13,461 nt of DNA, taken from NCBI GenBank assembly GCA_021777365.1, contig JAJYDP010000057.1, forward strand, positions 1 through 13,461. Reading direction: 5' to 3'. Positions 12,667-13,461 of this stretch are shown here, one piece after another. Below the pieces are notes generated by a model. It had not been told where the DNA came from. It saw only the letters and a program-made list of their open reading frames with translations, and ran no database searches. The position numbers and the translations under genes are program-made. The DNA is from Chloroflexota bacterium (GTDB lineage: Bacteria > Chloroflexota > Limnocylindria > Limnocylindrales > CSP1-4). The first letter of the stretch is position 1, and each line of letters begins with the position of its first letter.

Positions 12667-12924
12667 GTGTCGAAGCATTCGGCCATGGCCCGTGAGCGAC
12701 GGGTCGCGGAAACCGAGCGGATGCGCCAGCTGCAGGATGCCTGGATCGGTCGTCTCACCCAGGAGGCGGCCGCCGCGTTCACGCGATCGGTGGACGCCGC
12801 GCGCGCACGTGGGCCGGAACCTCGGCACCCCGACATGCCGCCCGGCACGGCGCCGCGGCCGCCGCGTCCGGGGCACGAGCCCAGGCCGCCCAAGGCGCAA
12901 TCGCAGCCGCGCGGACATCGCTGA
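12667..12924 (+). CDS. Small uncharacterised protein, helical N-terminus and Pro/Arg-rich tail
   Basis: Not recognised as a known family. GTG 12667 is preceded by GAGGG at about 7 bases and starts an 85-residue frame. Residues 1-50 (MSKHSAMARERRVAETERMR...) look like one or two amphipathic helices rich in Arg, Glu and Ala. Residues 51-85 are Pro-, Arg- and His-rich and probably disordered. Third-position G/C bias is typical of the neighbourhood from 12667 onward but weaker upstream, which supports this start although the frame stays open far to the left. There is no signal peptide or membrane segment; the basic tail could contact nucleic acid, but that is only a guess. The next gene's ATG is one base past its stop, so the two are almost certainly co-translated. 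An alternative GTG start at 12547 is less likely. Confidence 0.55.
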   Translation: MSKHSAMARERRVAETERMRQLQDAWIGRLTQEAAAAFTRSVDAARARGPEPRHPDMPPGTAPRPPRPGHEPRPPKAQSQPRGHR

Positions 12925-12925
12925 C

Positions 12926-13267
12926 ATGCGAAAGCGCAAGCAGACGTATCCGCCGGCTCGTACGGCGACCAGCCAGCGATCGACGAACCGGGCCATGCCG
13001 ATGGAGCGGCCCACCGTCGTCTCGATCGATGTGAACGCGCTCGCCGGTGCCGGCGGACTCGCGGTGGGGGACCGCGTGCGGATCAACGGCACCGGGCTCT
13101 ATGCCGGCGAGACCGCCGTGGTGGAGGCGCTTACCGGCACGGCGATCCCGTCCGTCTTCGTTCGCACCGACGCCGGCGGCACCCGTCGGGTGCGCACGAT
13201 CGACGTCCAGAGGTTGCCTGCCGAGGATGGCCGGGGACTGCCCGCGGAGGATCGCCGGGCGCAATAG
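12926..13267 (+). CDS. Small protein with a KOW/SH3-like domain
   Basis: ATG 12926 begins one base after the preceding stop (TGACATG) and gives 113 residues. Residues 1-24 (MRKRKQTYPP...) are basic and probably flexible. Residues about 48-97, GDRVRINGTGLYAGETAVVEA followed by VFVRTDAGGTRRVRTIDVQRL, have the strand pattern of a KOW/SH3-like barrel: G-D-x-V, a Gly-rich turn, then V-x-V-x-T-D-x-G. Such domains in NusG, ribosomal L24/L19 and related small proteins bind RNA or ribosomal partners. The C-terminus carries two LPAED repeats from a roughly 21-bp duplication. ATG 12995 is an alternative start that would remove the basic tail. Function is unknown; the fold call rests on pattern alone. 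Confidence 0.65.
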   Translation: MRKRKQTYPPARTATSQRSTNRAMPMERPTVVSIDVNALAGAGGLAVGDRVRINGTGLYAGETAVVEALTGTAIPSVFVRTDAGGTRRVRTIDVQRLPAEDGRGLPAEDRRAQ

Positions 13268-13291
13268 CCCTCACGCAGGGACCCGGCTGGC

Positions 13292-13317
13292 GGACGCGCC
13301 GGACGACGCACGCGTCC
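13292..13317 (+). terminator. Stem-loop after the KOW-like gene
   Basis: GGACGCG (13292-13298) and CGCGTCC (13311-13317) are perfect 7-bp arms around a 12-base loop, beginning 24 bases after the stop at 13267. There is no T-run, so it is a weak terminator candidate. Confidence 0.3.
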
Positions 13318-13461
13318 CCGGGCCCGTCGGCTGGTCGCCGAGCGTCGACCCCTCGCTGCGCCGGACCGGTCAGGTGCCCTGCGGCCGCTCCCCGCGCTCC
13401 TGGAGCCCGGAAGCCGGCCACCCGGTCGCCGACCGGCGACTTGCCCGGGGCCGTCGGCCGT
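13318..13461. other. Right-end sequence with no recognised gene
   Basis: I find no recognisable coding sequence here in any frame. A small palindrome CGGTCG-C-CGACCG lies at 13423-13435. A gene start or end could lie just beyond the window. Confidence 0.4.

Noticed and set aside
12435..12695. 86-codon plus-strand frame in the divergent region
   Set aside because: It overlaps the better-supported gene at 12667 in another frame, crosses two dyads, and has no SD or recognisable pattern.

Overview
This is a GC-rich (roughly 70% or more) bacterial chromosomal segment with strong G/C bias at third codon positions, Shine-Dalgarno (SD) motifs before several genes, and many in-frame GC-rich minisatellites. 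The gene types (ECF sigma factor paired with an Asp-box propeller protein, MarR-headed ABC exporter pair, codA-codB) fit Chloroflexota or high-GC Actinomycetota. That placement is inference from style; no rRNA or marker gene is present. I see no tRNA, rRNA, CRISPR array, transposase or phage gene.

Left block, minus strand, read from right to left: marR (5408-4668), two ABC exporter subunits (4671-2941 and 2944-929), a small SAM-dependent methyltransferase (about 915/873-331) and the N-terminal part of a nitroreductase that leaves the window at base 1. The marR/ABC and ABC/ABC junctions are 4-base stop/start overlaps, so the regulator and both transporter halves form one translationally coupled unit. 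The ABC pair has complementary degeneracies typical of heterodimeric exporters with one catalytic and one non-catalytic ATP site. Divergent from marR is an SDR oxidoreductase (5494-6252); the 85-base gap holds a shared, nearly symmetric -10 region and a palindrome at the marR start codon. This suggests MarR controls its own operon and perhaps the SDR gene.

Middle block, minus strand: cytosine deaminase codA (9083-7791), then a cytosine/purine permease codB (7785-6394), 5 bases apart. Together they import cytosine and deaminate it to uracil. A G/C hairpin lies between codB and the convergent SDR gene. Upstream of codA is about 1.1 kb with no convincing gene. It holds two oppositely oriented arrays of 17-18-bp repeats sharing a 10-bp core, a 50-bp tandem duplication with a third, inverted copy 200 bp away, and 24-, 48- and 22-bp minisatellites.

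Right block: an ECF sigma factor (12297-11689) overlaps an anti-sigma-like membrane protein with an extracytoplasmic five-Asp-box domain (11699-10242), probably an envelope-stress or sensory pair. The divergent strand carries two small uncharacterised genes (12667-12924 and 12926-13267), the second with a KOW-like SH3 fold. About 300 bp containing three dyads and a candidate ECF autoregulatory promoter separates the two sides. The most unusual features are the repeat cluster, the putative AAG start of the methyltransferase, and the propeller-type anti-sigma partner. I do not see a clearly new defence or mobile system.
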